A program made the position numbers and the translations under genes. Shown in pieces: positions 43,234-51,742 of a stretch of 64,000 bases of DNA. The DNA is from an uncultured Collinsella sp. (lineage in GTDB: Bacteria; Actinomycetota; Coriobacteriia; Coriobacteriales; Coriobacteriaceae): contig CATXID010000002.1 of the NCBI GenBank assembly GCA_958369225.1, forward strand, positions 186,001-250,000, written 5' to 3'. A model generated the notes under the pieces. It worked only from the letters and a program-made list of their open reading frames with translations, did no database searches and was not told where the DNA came from. How positions within the stretch are numbered: position 1 is the first letter of the stretch; each line of letters starts with the position of its first letter.

Positions 43234-43318
43234 CAGTTGCGGTGAAATAGTTCCTGTTTGGCCCCTATTCTGCCGCAAACAGGAACTATTCCACCGCAAG
43301 TTATAAAAGGGGCATCAG
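43234..43318. repeat. 85-bp palindromic repeat, copy 2
   Basis: 84 of 85 identical to copy 1, same orientation. The two copies bracket the Gfo/Idh gene exactly. The right end supplies the TGA stop of the aldo/keto reductase gene (43315-43317), and the left end lies about 12 bases from the Gfo/Idh start, so the element is an integral part of this junction. Confidence 0.85.
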
Positions 43319-44502
43319 GAGCACGTCTTGCAAAAGGCTTTAAGCGCGGCCGTTACGGGGCCAGGCTGGAAACGTCGGCGCACATCGTCGAGACGCTCGG
43401 GAATATCGATGTGCTGCGGGCAGTGACGTGCGCATTTGCCGCACTTGACGCAATTGCTCACCAGCTTGGGCTCGTTCGTCCGCACCGCGCTCGCCGTAAA
43501 GTATTGAGACAGCCCCGTAAACCAACTATGCGCGTAGCTCGCATTGTAGGCGCCAAAGCAACCGGGAATATTGATGCCCTTGGGGCACGGCATGCAGTAG
43601 CCGCACCCCGTACAGGGCACGCGATTCGATTTCTCAAACTCTCCCAGCACACGTGCGATGGTATCGAGCTGCTCTGTCGTCATCGAATCCGGCAGCGCAC
43701 GATCCGCCAATGCCGCGTTCTCGTCCACCTGCGCGGTATCGGTCATACCCGAAAGCAGCATCGTGACTTGAGGATGGTTCCACACCCACGAAAGGCCCCA
43801 AGCAGCCGGCGTCTTCAGGTACGGATCGCGTACGTCATCGAGCACGGCGCGGGCCCGCGGAGGCAGTTTGCCCGCCAGGCGTCCACCCAAAAGCGGTTCC
43901 ATCACAAACACCGCGAGCCCGCGCTCGGCGGCTGCCATGAGTCCCGCCGTTCCCGCTTGGTATCGCTCTCCAGCGTAGTTGTACTGGATCTGGCAAAAGT
44001 CCCAGTCATACGCGTCAAGCATCGTGAGGAAGTCCGCCGCACTGCCGTGGTACGAAAAACCTATCTGGCGAATACGCCCCGCAGCCTTTTGGTGCGCAAT
44101 CCAGTCCTCGATACTCAACGCTACCACGCGCTCCCACTGCGCGGGCGAGGTGATGTTGTGCATAAGGTAATAGTCGATATGGTCAGTCCGCAAACGGCGC
44201 AGCTGCTCGTCAAAAAAGCGGTCGAAATCCTCCGCACATTTGCACGAAGCGTGCGGCAACTTGGTCGCGAGCAAAATCTGGTCGCGCAGACCCAGGCGCT
44301 CAAGCGAGGCTCCCACACAAGCTTCGTTACCGGGGTAGAGATAGGCCGTGTCCAGATAGGTTATCCCTTGCTCCACCGCACGGGAGATGATGGCATCGGC
44401 CGTCTTCGCATCGGGGTGTCCCGGCGCACCGGGAAACCTCATGCAGCCCAGACCCAGAGCGGATATTCGGTTACCACTTTTGGGGTCAACACGGTATTGC
44501 AC
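43315..44502 (-). CDS. Aldo/keto reductase with C-terminal 4Fe-4S domain
   Basis: 395 residues. The AKR barrel has ALGLGCMRFPG, TYLDTAYLYPGNEACVG (catalytic Asp/Tyr), ILLATKLPH (Lys) and HIDYYLMHNI (His). A C-terminal ferredoxin-like region follows with PCTGCGYCMPCPKGINIP and CVKCGKCARHCPQHIDIPERL, giving two cluster-binding cysteine sets. This architecture is common in strict anaerobes. I choose a GTG at 44502 with GGGAGG upstream; an ATG at 44520 is possible. The stop codon lies in the end of repeat copy 2. Confidence 0.87.
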   Translation of the reverse strand: MQYRVDPKSGNRISALGLGCMRFPGAPGHPDAKTADAIISRAVEQGITYLDTAYLYPGNEACVGASLERLGLRDQILLATKLPHASCKCAEDFDRFFDEQLRRLRTDHIDYYLMHNITSPAQWERVVALSIEDWIAHQKAAGRIRQIGFSYHGSAADFLTMLDAYDWDFCQIQYNYAGERYQAGTAGLMAAAERGLAVFVMEPLLGGRLAGKLPPRARAVLDDVRDPYLKTPAAWGLSWVWNHPQVTMLLSGMTDTAQVDENAALADRALPDSMTTEQLDTIARVLGEFEKSNRVPCTGCGYCMPCPKGINIPGCFGAYNASYAHSWFTGLSQYFTASAVRTNEPKLVSNCVKCGKCARHCPQHIDIPERLDDVRRRFQPGPVTAALKAFCKTCS

Positions 44503-44665
44503 GGCCCCTCCCTTCGCCATCAGCGCCCCGGCAAGGCGAAACACAATGGTCACGCAGCCGAAACATCGTGGAATCGCAATCGAGAATGTATCGTAACGTA
44601 GCAGAAATCGAGCCGTCACGACACCGCTTTAACATCAGCAAAAAGCCCGATGAAAGGAGACGACC

Positions 44666-44860
44666 GTGACCACACGCGAGAACGCCTACCCCTACCCCGG
44701 CGAACAATACATCCTCTCGGTCGACCGTTACCAAATCGAGGTCATGGACCATCTAGACGAGCTTCCCGCCACGGGCGCTGTCATCTTCTGCACCTTCCCC
44801 AAGGTGCGCGATGGCGTTGGATATCCCGCGCGCGTCTTTGCGGTCTGCCCCGCGGCATAA
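44666..44860 (+). CDS. Small uncharacterised protein (64 residues)
   Basis: Not recognised. GTG start with AAAGGAG six bases upstream, sequence beginning TTRENAYPYPGEQYILSVD. It is acidic and soluble, with a hydrophobic strand AVIFCTFPKV near the middle. It is divergent from the reductase gene and upstream of a terminator. The good ribosome binding site and GC-codon pattern support coding. Confidence 0.55.
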   Translation: MTTRENAYPYPGEQYILSVDRYQIEVMDHLDELPATGAVIFCTFPKVRDGVGYPARVFAVCPAA

Positions 44861-44937
44861 GCGCACAGCGCAATAGTTTCTTTTTCATAACAGCGCCCCG
44901 CGCACCCACCAATCACCCTGGCAGCATACAATCCATC

Positions 44938-44963
44938 AGGCGCCCCTTACGCGGGCGCCTTTT
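44938..44963 (+). terminator. Terminator between the 64-residue gene and the panE-like gene
   Basis: AGGCGCC pairs with GGCGCCT (extended by C/G pairs), followed by TTTTATAT. The next ribosome binding site (GGGGAG) starts within 6 bases. Confidence 0.75.
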
Positions 44964-44982
44964 ATATGGGGAGATGATTCAC

Positions 44983-45897
44983 ATGCAGATCAACAAGGTC
45001 GCCTTTATCGGCAAGGGCGGCGTCGGCCTGCTCTACGGCAGCATGATTGCCAAGGCTCTCGGCAATGACGCCGTCGAATACGTCATGGACGATGCACGCT
45101 TCGAGCGTCACGCAAACGATGCGCTTACCATCAACGGCAAGCCCTGTGCACTCAAGTCCGTCCGCGCCAGCGAGGCAACGCCCGCCGACCTGGTCATCCT
45201 CACGGTCAAGACCACAGGTCTCGACCAAGCACTCAAGACTATGGAGCGCGTCGTGGGGCCCAACACGCTCATCGCCTCGCTGTGCAACGGCATCACGAGC
45301 GAGCAAAAGATCGCCGAGCGCTTTGGCTGGGAGCATACCGTTCTTGGTATTTGCCAGGGCATGGACGCCGTGTTCCTCAACGGAGAGCTCACCTTTACCA
45401 ACACGGGCGAAATCCGCTTTGGCGCGGCGGCCGGTACGAACCCCGCAACCATCACCGCAATCGACGAGCTCTACACGCGCTGCGGCATCGCCCATACTGT
45501 CGAGAGCGACATTGCGCACCGCATGTGGGCCAAACTCATGCTCAACGACGGCATCAACCAGACCTGCATGGCCTACGGCGGGACCTACGGAAGCGCCACG
45601 GAGCCGGGCTCCGAGCAGCGCCGCTGCTTTGTTTCCGCCATGCGCGAAACGCTTGCGGTCGCCAACGCCGAGGGCGTTGAGCTGACCGAGGCAGACCTGA
45701 CGCAGATGGTGCACCTCATCGAGGGAATCGACCCCGCCGGCATGCCGTCGATGGCGCAAGACCGCGTCGCGCGGCGCAAAACCGAGGTTGAGGAGTTCGC
45801 TGGCACCATCTGCCGCCTGGCAGCCAGGCACGATATCCAGACACCGCAGAACGAATGGCTCTACCAGCGCATTCGCGATATCGAGGCAAGCTGGTAG
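44983..45897 (+). CDS. Ketopantoate reductase-like oxidoreductase (PanE/ApbA family)
   Basis: 304 residues. NADPH-binding start VAFIGKGGVGLLYGSMIAKAL (GxGxxG), SLCNGITSEQKIAERFG, and the C-terminal domain with DIAHRMWAKLMLNDGINQTCMAYGGTYG and PSMAQDRVARRKTEVEEFAGTI (family Lys, Asn, Ser and Glu positions). PanE makes pantoate for CoA synthesis, but many paralogues act on other 2-keto acids, so I do not assign panE. GGGGAG lies nine bases before the chosen ATG; an ATG at 44974 abuts it. Confidence 0.85.
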   Translation: MQINKVAFIGKGGVGLLYGSMIAKALGNDAVEYVMDDARFERHANDALTINGKPCALKSVRASEATPADLVILTVKTTGLDQALKTMERVVGPNTLIASLCNGITSEQKIAERFGWEHTVLGICQGMDAVFLNGELTFTNTGEIRFGAAAGTNPATITAIDELYTRCGIAHTVESDIAHRMWAKLMLNDGINQTCMAYGGTYGSATEPGSEQRRCFVSAMRETLAVANAEGVELTEADLTQMVHLIEGIDPAGMPSMAQDRVARRKTEVEEFAGTICRLAARHDIQTPQNEWLYQRIRDIEASW

Positions 45898-45930
45898 CGC
45901 CCGGCTCACCACGTCAACAGACTCAACAGC

Positions 45931-45971
45931 AAAGCCGCCGCAAGGAGCACTCCCCTTACGGCGGCTTTCAT
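45931..45971 (+). terminator. Terminator of the PanE-like gene
   Basis: AAAGCCGCCG pairs with CGGCGGCTTT over an 18-base loop, followed by CATCTTCAT. Confidence 0.65.
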
Positions 45972-46026
45972 CTTCATCTATAACCAGTAGTCGATGTCCC
46001 GACGGTTAGAGCCGCGACTCCGACGC

Positions 46027-46212
46027 CTAGCCCTCATCGTCGCGACAAAGGACTACACCCGCACTTCCCAGCAGCGCGGCCGCGATTAACCCGCCGACCA
46101 CGATAGAGGCAGCCCCACAAGACCCCTGCATGCCCGCGACGAGCGCGGCCGTAGGACCAAGGCAACCAAGCGTCAATGCAACGGCGGCAACGGCGATATC
46201 TCGAGCGTTCAC
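46027..46212 (-). CDS. Small two-helix membrane protein
   Basis: 61 residues with a GTG start and GGAGG ten bases upstream. Two hydrophobic helices (DIAVAAVALTLGCLGPTAALVAG and ASIVVGGLIAAALLGSAGVVL) flank a short Cys-containing loop; the tail is acidic (RDDEG). Not recognised. The helical pair and single-gene setting fit a small membrane protein, but composition alone could also produce this. Confidence 0.45.
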   Translation of the reverse strand: MNARDIAVAAVALTLGCLGPTAALVAGMQGSCGAASIVVGGLIAAALLGSAGVVLCRDDEG

Positions 46213-46398
46213 AAGACCACTTCCTCCACGAGAAAGACCTTATTTCTCATGAACTAGTGTGCCCCGCGCCCATATGCACGGCGTACTGCCACGGTAAGCG
46301 CTCTGTTAACTCAAGCACGCACAAACAACGGACGCCCTTACGTTGCCCTAAAGCTCGGTAAAAACGCCCGTCCGCCAAATATCCGTGATGCAGAAAAA

Positions 46399-47175
46399 TT
46401 ACCAGCCAGTGTAGTAATCGGTGGTTCCGGCAGCGCAGCCGGAGTCATAGACCTTGCACTCACCCTTGGAACCGGTAAACGTGGAGCCTTGGGCCTTATC
46501 GCCCGCGGCCACGACGTAGTAGCCATCGGAATCGCGCCAAAAGCCCTCGGAATCCTGGGTCCACTCGCCCGTGCGGTGGTGATACAACACGTTGCTGCTG
46601 TAATAAGTCTCACGACGACCGTTATAGTTATTGACGCCGCTCGAGCGCGTCAGGCCCGAGCCGTTCGCGTAATACGCAGCGGACGTGTAAGACGAGCCGG
46701 AGCCGGCGTTGTAATACGAAGCCTGAACGGCCTCAGCGGCCTCGGCTTCGGCTGCGGCCGCCTCGAGCGCCTCGCGCTTGGCATCCTCAAGCGCGGAGCG
46801 AAGCTCGTCGAGCTTGGTCGACTTGGCGTCGACCTCCTCCATCGTCAACAGGCTACCCGCACCGTCGATGCAACCCTGCAACACAGCACGCTCGTCATCG
46901 GTAGCATAGTCACCATACATATTCATAATGATCTGAGCGCGCATCTCCAGGGAGTCGCGCTTTGCCCCCATCGAGGCGTTCCACTCCTGCATAGAGCCAT
47001 AACCGTCGCCGCGGTAGTCGACGGGCTGCACCAGCGTCGCCTCGGACGGCGTAGATCCGACCGTATCGGATAGTGTTGCCGCGTGGGCGTCAGTTGCGCC
47101 GGCGCCCGCCAAAAGTGCCACAGTCAGAGCGGCGGAAAGGGCGGCGGCTTTCGGTTTTCGTGAATCGATCCTCAT
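46399..47175 (-). CDS. Secreted coiled-coil protein of unknown function
   Basis: 258 residues. Signal peptide MRIDSRKPKAAALSAALTVALLAGAGATDAHA, a globular helical part, then an Ala/Glu-rich coiled coil (KREALEAAAAEAEAAEAVQ), a Ser/Tyr-rich linker (YYNAGSGSSYTSAAYY) and a C-terminal domain with SSNVLYHHRTGEWTQDSEGFW and two cysteines (CKVYDSGC) likely to form a disulfide. No catalytic motif is seen. The ATG at 47175 has GGAGG 11 bases upstream. Likely cell-wall associated or released; function not known. Confidence 0.75.
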   Translation of the reverse strand: MRIDSRKPKAAALSAALTVALLAGAGATDAHAATLSDTVGSTPSEATLVQPVDYRGDGYGSMQEWNASMGAKRDSLEMRAQIIMNMYGDYATDDERAVLQGCIDGAGSLLTMEEVDAKSTKLDELRSALEDAKREALEAAAAEAEAAEAVQASYYNAGSGSSYTSAAYYANGSGLTRSSGVNNYNGRRETYYSSNVLYHHRTGEWTQDSEGFWRDSDGYYVVAAGDKAQGSTFTGSKGECKVYDSGCAAGTTDYYTGW

Positions 47176-47386
47176 GTAGCTGGAAACCTCCGTAGTGCGT
47201 TTTTGCTGCGTTTGAGCTGCGTGTGATTCAATCGCGCTGCATAGTACCCCGAGCAAATCGCGACCTGCGGTTTTACTCAAAAGGCGCACGTCAATTGCGT
47301 AAAACTCACATCCTCTCAACAGGAGTTTTCCATAACTCGAATGCATAAAGCGTGTCAAAAACCCTGTTTTTGCACCCTCTCTATGC

Positions 47387-47427
47387 AAAAAAGGCGCCTG
47401 TGCAACCATTGTTCGCACAGGCGCCTT
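47387..47427 (-). terminator. Strong terminator of metY
   Basis: AAGGCGCCTGTGC pairs with GCACAGGCGCCTT over an 11-base loop, followed on the minus strand by TTTTTTGC. The remaining 210 bases to the secreted-protein gene show no gene or clear site. Confidence 0.9.
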
Positions 47428-47487
47428 GAGCAGGCATTTTATGCAGTTATACCTATCGAGTCGCAAGGGGTCCTTGCACAAGTCGCC

Positions 47488-48798
47488 TTACTCGTCCAGC
47501 GCGGCGAAGGCCTGCTTCAGATCCCAAATGATATCCTCGGCGTTCTCGGTACCGATGGAAAGACGGATCGTGGAGGGCGTGATGTTCTGCTCGGCGAGTT
47601 CCTCGGCAGAGAGCTGGGAGTGCGTGGTGGTAGCCGGGTGCACGACGAGCGACTTGACGTCGGCCACGTTGGCGAGCAGCGAGAACACCTGCAGATGATC
47701 GATGAACTTCCAAGCTGCCTCCTGGCCGCCCTTAATCTCAAAGGTGAAGATCGAGGCACCGCCGTTGGGGAAGTACTTCTGATAGAGTTCGTAATCGGGA
47801 TGCTCAGGCAGGCTCGGGTGGTTCACCTTGGCGACGTGGCTGTCACCAGTCAGGAACTCAACGACCTTCTTGGTGTTCTCGACATGACGGTCGACGCGCA
47901 GCGACAGAGTCTCGGTGCCCTGGAGCAGGACCCAGGCGTTGAACGGGCTGATGCAGGCGCCCTCGTCACGCAGCAGGATAGCGCGGACATAGGTTGCGAA
48001 GGCGGCGGGACCGGCAGCCTCGGCAAACGAAACGCCGTGGTAGGAGGGGTTGGGCTCAGCGATCTGGGCGTACTTGCCGCTCGCCTTCCAATCGAAGTTA
48101 CCGCCATCGACGATCACACCGCCCAGCGAGGTACCGTGGCCGCCGATGAACTTGGTTGCGGAGTGGACGACGATGTTGGCGCCATGCTCCAGCGGACGGA
48201 ACAGATACGGGGTGCCGAAAGTGTTGTCGACGACAACCGGCAGACCGTGCTTCTTGGCGATCTCGGAGATGGCGTCGATGTTGGGGATGTCGGAGTTGGG
48301 GTTGCCGAGCGTCTCGAGATAGATGACCGTGGTGTTGTCCTTAATGGCACCCTCGACCTCTTCCAGGTTATGGGCATCGACAAACGTGGTCTCGACGCCA
48401 AACTGGGAGAGCGTATGCTCCAGCAGGTTGTAGGAGCCACCGTAAATGGTCTTCTGAGCCACCACGTGGTCACCGGCCTGGGCAAGAGCCTGCAGGGTAT
48501 AAGTGATGGCAGCAGCACCGGAGGCGACGGCGAGGCCAGCAACGCCACCCTCGAGTGCGGCGATGCGATCCTCGAAGACGCCCTGGGTGGAGTTGGTCAG
48601 ACGGCCGTAGATGTTACCGGCGTCGGCAAGACCAAAGCGGTCGGCGGCGTGCTGGGAGTTGCGGAACACATAGCTCGTGGTCTGGTAGATAGGCACGGCA
48701 CGGGAGTCGGATGCAGGATCGGCGCTCTCCTGGCCAACGTGCAGCTGCAGGGTATCGAAACCAAAAATGTGCTCGGGGTTGTTGATGAACTGGCTCAT
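47488..48798 (-). CDS. metY: O-acetylhomoserine sulfhydrylase
   Basis: PLP enzyme of 436 residues making homocysteine (or methionine) from O-acetylhomoserine and sulfide or methanethiol. FDTLQLHVGQESADPASDSRAVPIYQTTSYVF is the family start; ASGAAAITYTLQALAQAGD, YGGSYNLLEHTL and VVHSATKFIGGHGTSLGG (PLP Lys) follow; length fits MetY rather than MetB/MetC. AAGGAG lies before the ATG. A 115-base leader with a Cys-containing upstream peptide precedes it, and a LysR regulator is divergent. Confidence 0.94.
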   Translation of the reverse strand: MSQFINNPEHIFGFDTLQLHVGQESADPASDSRAVPIYQTTSYVFRNSQHAADRFGLADAGNIYGRLTNSTQGVFEDRIAALEGGVAGLAVASGAAAITYTLQALAQAGDHVVAQKTIYGGSYNLLEHTLSQFGVETTFVDAHNLEEVEGAIKDNTTVIYLETLGNPNSDIPNIDAISEIAKKHGLPVVVDNTFGTPYLFRPLEHGANIVVHSATKFIGGHGTSLGGVIVDGGNFDWKASGKYAQIAEPNPSYHGVSFAEAAGPAAFATYVRAILLRDEGACISPFNAWVLLQGTETLSLRVDRHVENTKKVVEFLTGDSHVAKVNHPSLPEHPDYELYQKYFPNGGASIFTFEIKGGQEAAWKFIDHLQVFSLLANVADVKSLVVHPATTTHSQLSAEELAEQNITPSTIRLSIGTENAEDIIWDLKQAFAALDE

Positions 48799-48859
48799 GA
48801 TGATCTCCTTGATCGAACGAAAGTAAATAAAAAGAGAGAAGTAAGTCGTTGTCTCCTGA

Positions 48860-48913
48860 TCACGCCGACGGGCGCAAACAGGAGCCCGGCATTCGTCTTG
48901 GTAAGCAATTCAT
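48860..48913 (-). CDS. Cys-containing leader peptide upstream of metY
   Basis: 17-codon ORF encoding MNCLPRRMPGSCLRPSA, with an excellent AAAGGAGG seven bases before the ATG and its own TGA 61 bases ahead of metY. It carries two Cys and two Met codons, plus rare-type arginine codons. Its Ser-Cys codons overlap CTCCTG, which can pair with CAGGAG just beyond its stop; a second pairing (GCCGGGC with GCCCG..CGGC) competes. This is the layout of translation-dependent attenuation by sulfur amino acid supply, which is inference. Confidence 0.6.
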   Translation of the reverse strand: MNCLPRRMPGSCLRPSA

Positions 48914-48981
48914 ATGCGGGCCTCCTTTCGCATCCCGGTTCCGTGGTTGGCTTAATTACCTACCGCCTTTGTGTGTTTTGA

Positions 48982-49010
48982 ATAGTACGAGCATTGTTTC
49001 CCTCGGTCAA
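48982..49010 (-). promoter_or_regulatory. metY promoter
   Basis: TTGACC (49005-49010) and TACTAT (48982-48987) on the minus strand with a 17-base spacer. Transcription would include the 17-codon leader peptide. Confidence 0.75.
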
Positions 49011-49029
49011 TCACTTAAAAGCGCTAACC

Positions 49030-49052
49030 TGTTATCGGTTTTATAGATAACA
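49030..49052. promoter_or_regulatory. Putative LysR-type binding site
   Basis: TGTTATC and GATAACA form a perfect inverted repeat around 9 bases, containing the T-N11-A core of LysR boxes. It lies between the metY promoter and the lysR start codon, so it could control both genes. Confidence 0.6.
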
Positions 49053-49070
49053 ATCGAAAGGATTGCGTCG

Positions 49071-49973
49071 ATGACCCTCCAGCAGCTTCGCTTTCTGGTC
49101 GCCGTGGCAGAGTCCGGCTCAATCAACGCCGCAGCTCAGCGCCTCTATACCGCTCAGTCCAACATCTCAAACGCCGTCAAAAGCCTGGAACAGGAGCTCC
49201 ATCTGGAGATCTTTACGCGCTCCAGCCGCGGCGTCACGCTCACCAACGACGGCACCGAGCTTTTGGGCTATGCGCGTCAGGTCGTAGAGCAGGCCGACAT
49301 GCTCGAGGCACGCTACGAGGACGGCGGCACCCCGCAAGCCCGCCTCGCCATTTCCGCCCAGCACTACGCCTTTTCGGTCGAGGCCTTTGTCAACGTGGTC
49401 GAGCGCTGCCGTGACAGCAAGTTCGAGTTCATCATGCGCGAGACCACCACAGCGCAGATCATCGATGACGTCCGTGCGTTTCGCAGCGATATCGGCATTC
49501 TGTATCTGGATGACTTTAACGCCCGCGTTCTGCAGAAGGCCTTCGCCGATGCCCGCGCAAGCTTCCATCCCCTATTCGACGCGACGGTCCACGTCTTCGT
49601 TAGCGAGCGCCACCCGCTCGCACGCCGCCCTCAGCTGTCCCTTGCCGACCTCACGCCCTATACGCGCTATAGCTTTGAGCAGGGAACCTCAAACTCCTTC
49701 TATTACGCCGAGGAGCCCTTCAGCTACATCCCTTGCGACCGCAACATACGAATCTCGGACCGCGGAACACTTACCAACTTACTTATCACGTCGAACGGTT
49801 ACACCCTGTCGACCGGAGTCCTCTCCAATGAAATGCAATGGGGTATGGCATCGATCCCGTTAGCAGACGCCCCAACGATGCACGTAGGCTATATCATGCA
49901 CGACGAGCGCAAGCCCTCTCCCCTCTTGCAGCAATACCTCGACGAGCTCAACCGCATCATCCATGCCAACTAA
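49071..49973 (+). CDS. LysR-family regulator next to metY
   Basis: 300 residues. N-terminal winged helix: LQQLRFLVAVAESGSINAAAQRLYTAQSNISNAVKSLEQELHLEIFTRSSRGVTLT. The C-terminal effector domain is typical of CysB/CysL-type folds but no ligand can be read off. Divergent orientation and a shared palindrome indicate control of metY and itself, by analogy with CysL, CysR and YtlI regulators of sulfur metabolism. Confidence 0.9.
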   Translation: MTLQQLRFLVAVAESGSINAAAQRLYTAQSNISNAVKSLEQELHLEIFTRSSRGVTLTNDGTELLGYARQVVEQADMLEARYEDGGTPQARLAISAQHYAFSVEAFVNVVERCRDSKFEFIMRETTTAQIIDDVRAFRSDIGILYLDDFNARVLQKAFADARASFHPLFDATVHVFVSERHPLARRPQLSLADLTPYTRYSFEQGTSNSFYYAEEPFSYIPCDRNIRISDRGTLTNLLITSNGYTLSTGVLSNEMQWGMASIPLADAPTMHVGYIMHDERKPSPLLQQYLDELNRIIHAN

Positions 49974-50072
49974 CTGTCGGAAGACGGGGTAGAAATCGTA
50001 GATTGCTAGCCCCCGGCAGGCATGGCGCTACAATGGTCACTCACATGAAACGTACCCGACGAAAGGAAGCCC

Positions 50073-50558
50073 GTGAAGGTCATCATCTATACCGACGGCT
50101 CGGCCCGATCAAATCCGGGACGCGGCGGCTACGGCGCCGTGCTCAAATACACCAACCCCGCCGGCAAGACCTTTACCTCCGAGCTTTCGCGCGGCTACGT
50201 CAAGACCACCAACAACCGCATGGAGCTCATGGCGGTTATCGTGGCGCTCGAGGCACTCAACCGCCCCTGCGAAGTCGAAGTCCATTCCGATTCGCAGTAC
50301 GTCGTCAACGCCTTTAACAAGCACTGGATCGACGGCTGGAAAAAGCGCGGATGGAAAACCGCCAACAAACAACCCGTCAAGAACCGAGACTTGTGGGAGC
50401 GCCTACTCACCGCCAAAAGCAAGCACAAGGTTGAGTTCATCTGGGTTAAGGGTCACGCCGGTCACGAGCTCAACGAGCGCTGCGATGAGCTCGCCACCAC
50501 GGCGGCCGACGGCAGCAACCTCGATATCGACGCCGGCTTTAACGAGAGCGACCTGTAA
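50073..50558 (+). CDS. rnhA: Ribonuclease HI
   Basis: 161 residues; degrades RNA in RNA-DNA hybrids. IIYTDGSARSNPGRGGYGAVL (first catalytic Asp), NNRMELMAVIVALEAL (Glu), VHSDSQYVVNAFNKHWIDGWKKRGW (Asp) and VKGHAGHELNERCDELA (His and last Asp) are complete. GTG start with GAAAGGAAG upstream. Stands alone before a promoter region. Confidence 0.96.
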   Translation: MKVIIYTDGSARSNPGRGGYGAVLKYTNPAGKTFTSELSRGYVKTTNNRMELMAVIVALEALNRPCEVEVHSDSQYVVNAFNKHWIDGWKKRGWKTANKQPVKNRDLWERLLTAKSKHKVEFIWVKGHAGHELNERCDELATTAADGSNLDIDAGFNESDL

Positions 50559-50633
50559 CGGCGTTTTCGCACGCTATTTCCTGCCCCCTCGCGCTACACT
50601 CATCCTGTAAACCGAACGGCACGAGGGGGATAC

Positions 50634-51740
50634 ATGCTGCGTATAGCGACCATCGGCACATCCATGATCACCGACGACTTTATCCAAGTCATCAACGCCA
50701 ACGACCAAGCCGCGTTTGTGGGCACGCTTTCACGCGATGCCAATCGCGGTGCTGCCTTTACCGCCGAGCGCGATGGCGAGCGGAACTTTACTTCACTCGA
50801 TGAGCTTGCAGCAGCCGCCGACGTCGATGCCGTCTATATCGGCAGCCCTAACGCGCTTCACTACGAGCAGGCCCTTGCTTGCATCGCCGGTGGCAAGCAC
50901 GTCATCGTCGAGAAGCCCTTCTGCGCCACCGAAGCGCAGGCGCTGGAAGTCTTCCGCGCTGCCGAGGCAGCAGGTGTCGTGGCCCTCGAGGCCATGCGCC
51001 CCCTCCACGATCCCGCCTTCCACGCCATCGAGGACGCCCTGGGCGAGATCGCCCCCATCCGCCGCGCCTCATTGCGCTTTGGCAAATATTCCTCGCGCTA
51101 CAACGAGATTCTCGCGGGACGCGCCACCAATATCTTCGACTGCAATATGGCATCGGGTTCCCTCATGGACATTGGCGTCTACACCGTCGAGCCCATGGTC
51201 GAGATTTTCGGCATGCCCTCCGGCCTTACGAGCATGACTACCCTGCTCGACCCCGCCACACAACAGCTCACGCACGGCCCCATCGATGGCTGCGGCTCCA
51301 TCCTCGCCAGCTACGGCGGTGGCCGTATCTCCGTCGAGCTCGCGCACTCCAAAATTACGAACGACCTGCTGCCCTCGCAGATCGAAGGCGAGCGTGGCAC
51401 TATCCAGATCGACCATCTGTCCACGCCCCGCAACGTCCGCATCGACTATCGCGGCGACGTCGTACGCGGCTCGGCGACCGAGGCACCGCGCGAACAGGGA
51501 GACAACGGCCGTGTGCTCGACCTGCCCAAATCGAGCAACACCATGGAATACGAACTCACAGACTTTATCGCCGCCATCGGCGGCATCGATAACGTTAAGG
51601 AAGAGATTTGGGAGACCCCGGCGGGGCGCCACGAGCTTGGCCACTACCGCGATGTCACGCTCGTCTCGCTGCGCATCATGGATGCCGTGCGCCAGCAGGC
51701 CGGCATAACCTTCCCGGCCGACGCAGGCAAGCAGGCATAG
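50634..51740 (+). CDS. Gfo/Idh/MocA-family oxidoreductase (second)
   Basis: 368 residues. LRIATIGTSMITDDFI starts a Rossmann fold in which the GxGxxA loop has drifted to GTSMIT. DAVYIGSPNALHYEQA, VIVEKPFCATEAQAL (EKP) and EAMRPLHDPAF follow, then SGSLMDIGVYTVEPMVEIFG in the C-terminal sheet. Similar to uncharacterised gram-positive dehydrogenases. GAGGGGG lies ahead of the ATG. The acylphosphatase gene starts 2 bases after its stop. Confidence 0.87.
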   Translation: MLRIATIGTSMITDDFIQVINANDQAAFVGTLSRDANRGAAFTAERDGERNFTSLDELAAAADVDAVYIGSPNALHYEQALACIAGGKHVIVEKPFCATEAQALEVFRAAEAAGVVALEAMRPLHDPAFHAIEDALGEIAPIRRASLRFGKYSSRYNEILAGRATNIFDCNMASGSLMDIGVYTVEPMVEIFGMPSGLTSMTTLLDPATQQLTHGPIDGCGSILASYGGGRISVELAHSKITNDLLPSQIEGERGTIQIDHLSTPRNVRIDYRGDVVRGSATEAPREQGDNGRVLDLPKSSNTMEYELTDFIAAIGGIDNVKEEIWETPAGRHELGHYRDVTLVSLRIMDAVRQQAGITFPADAGKQA

Positions 51741-51742
51741 CG

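Noticed and set aside
48799..48990. SAM or S-box riboswitch upstream of metY
   Set aside because: No conserved S-box core was recognisable; the leader is better explained by the upstream peptide and competing hairpins.
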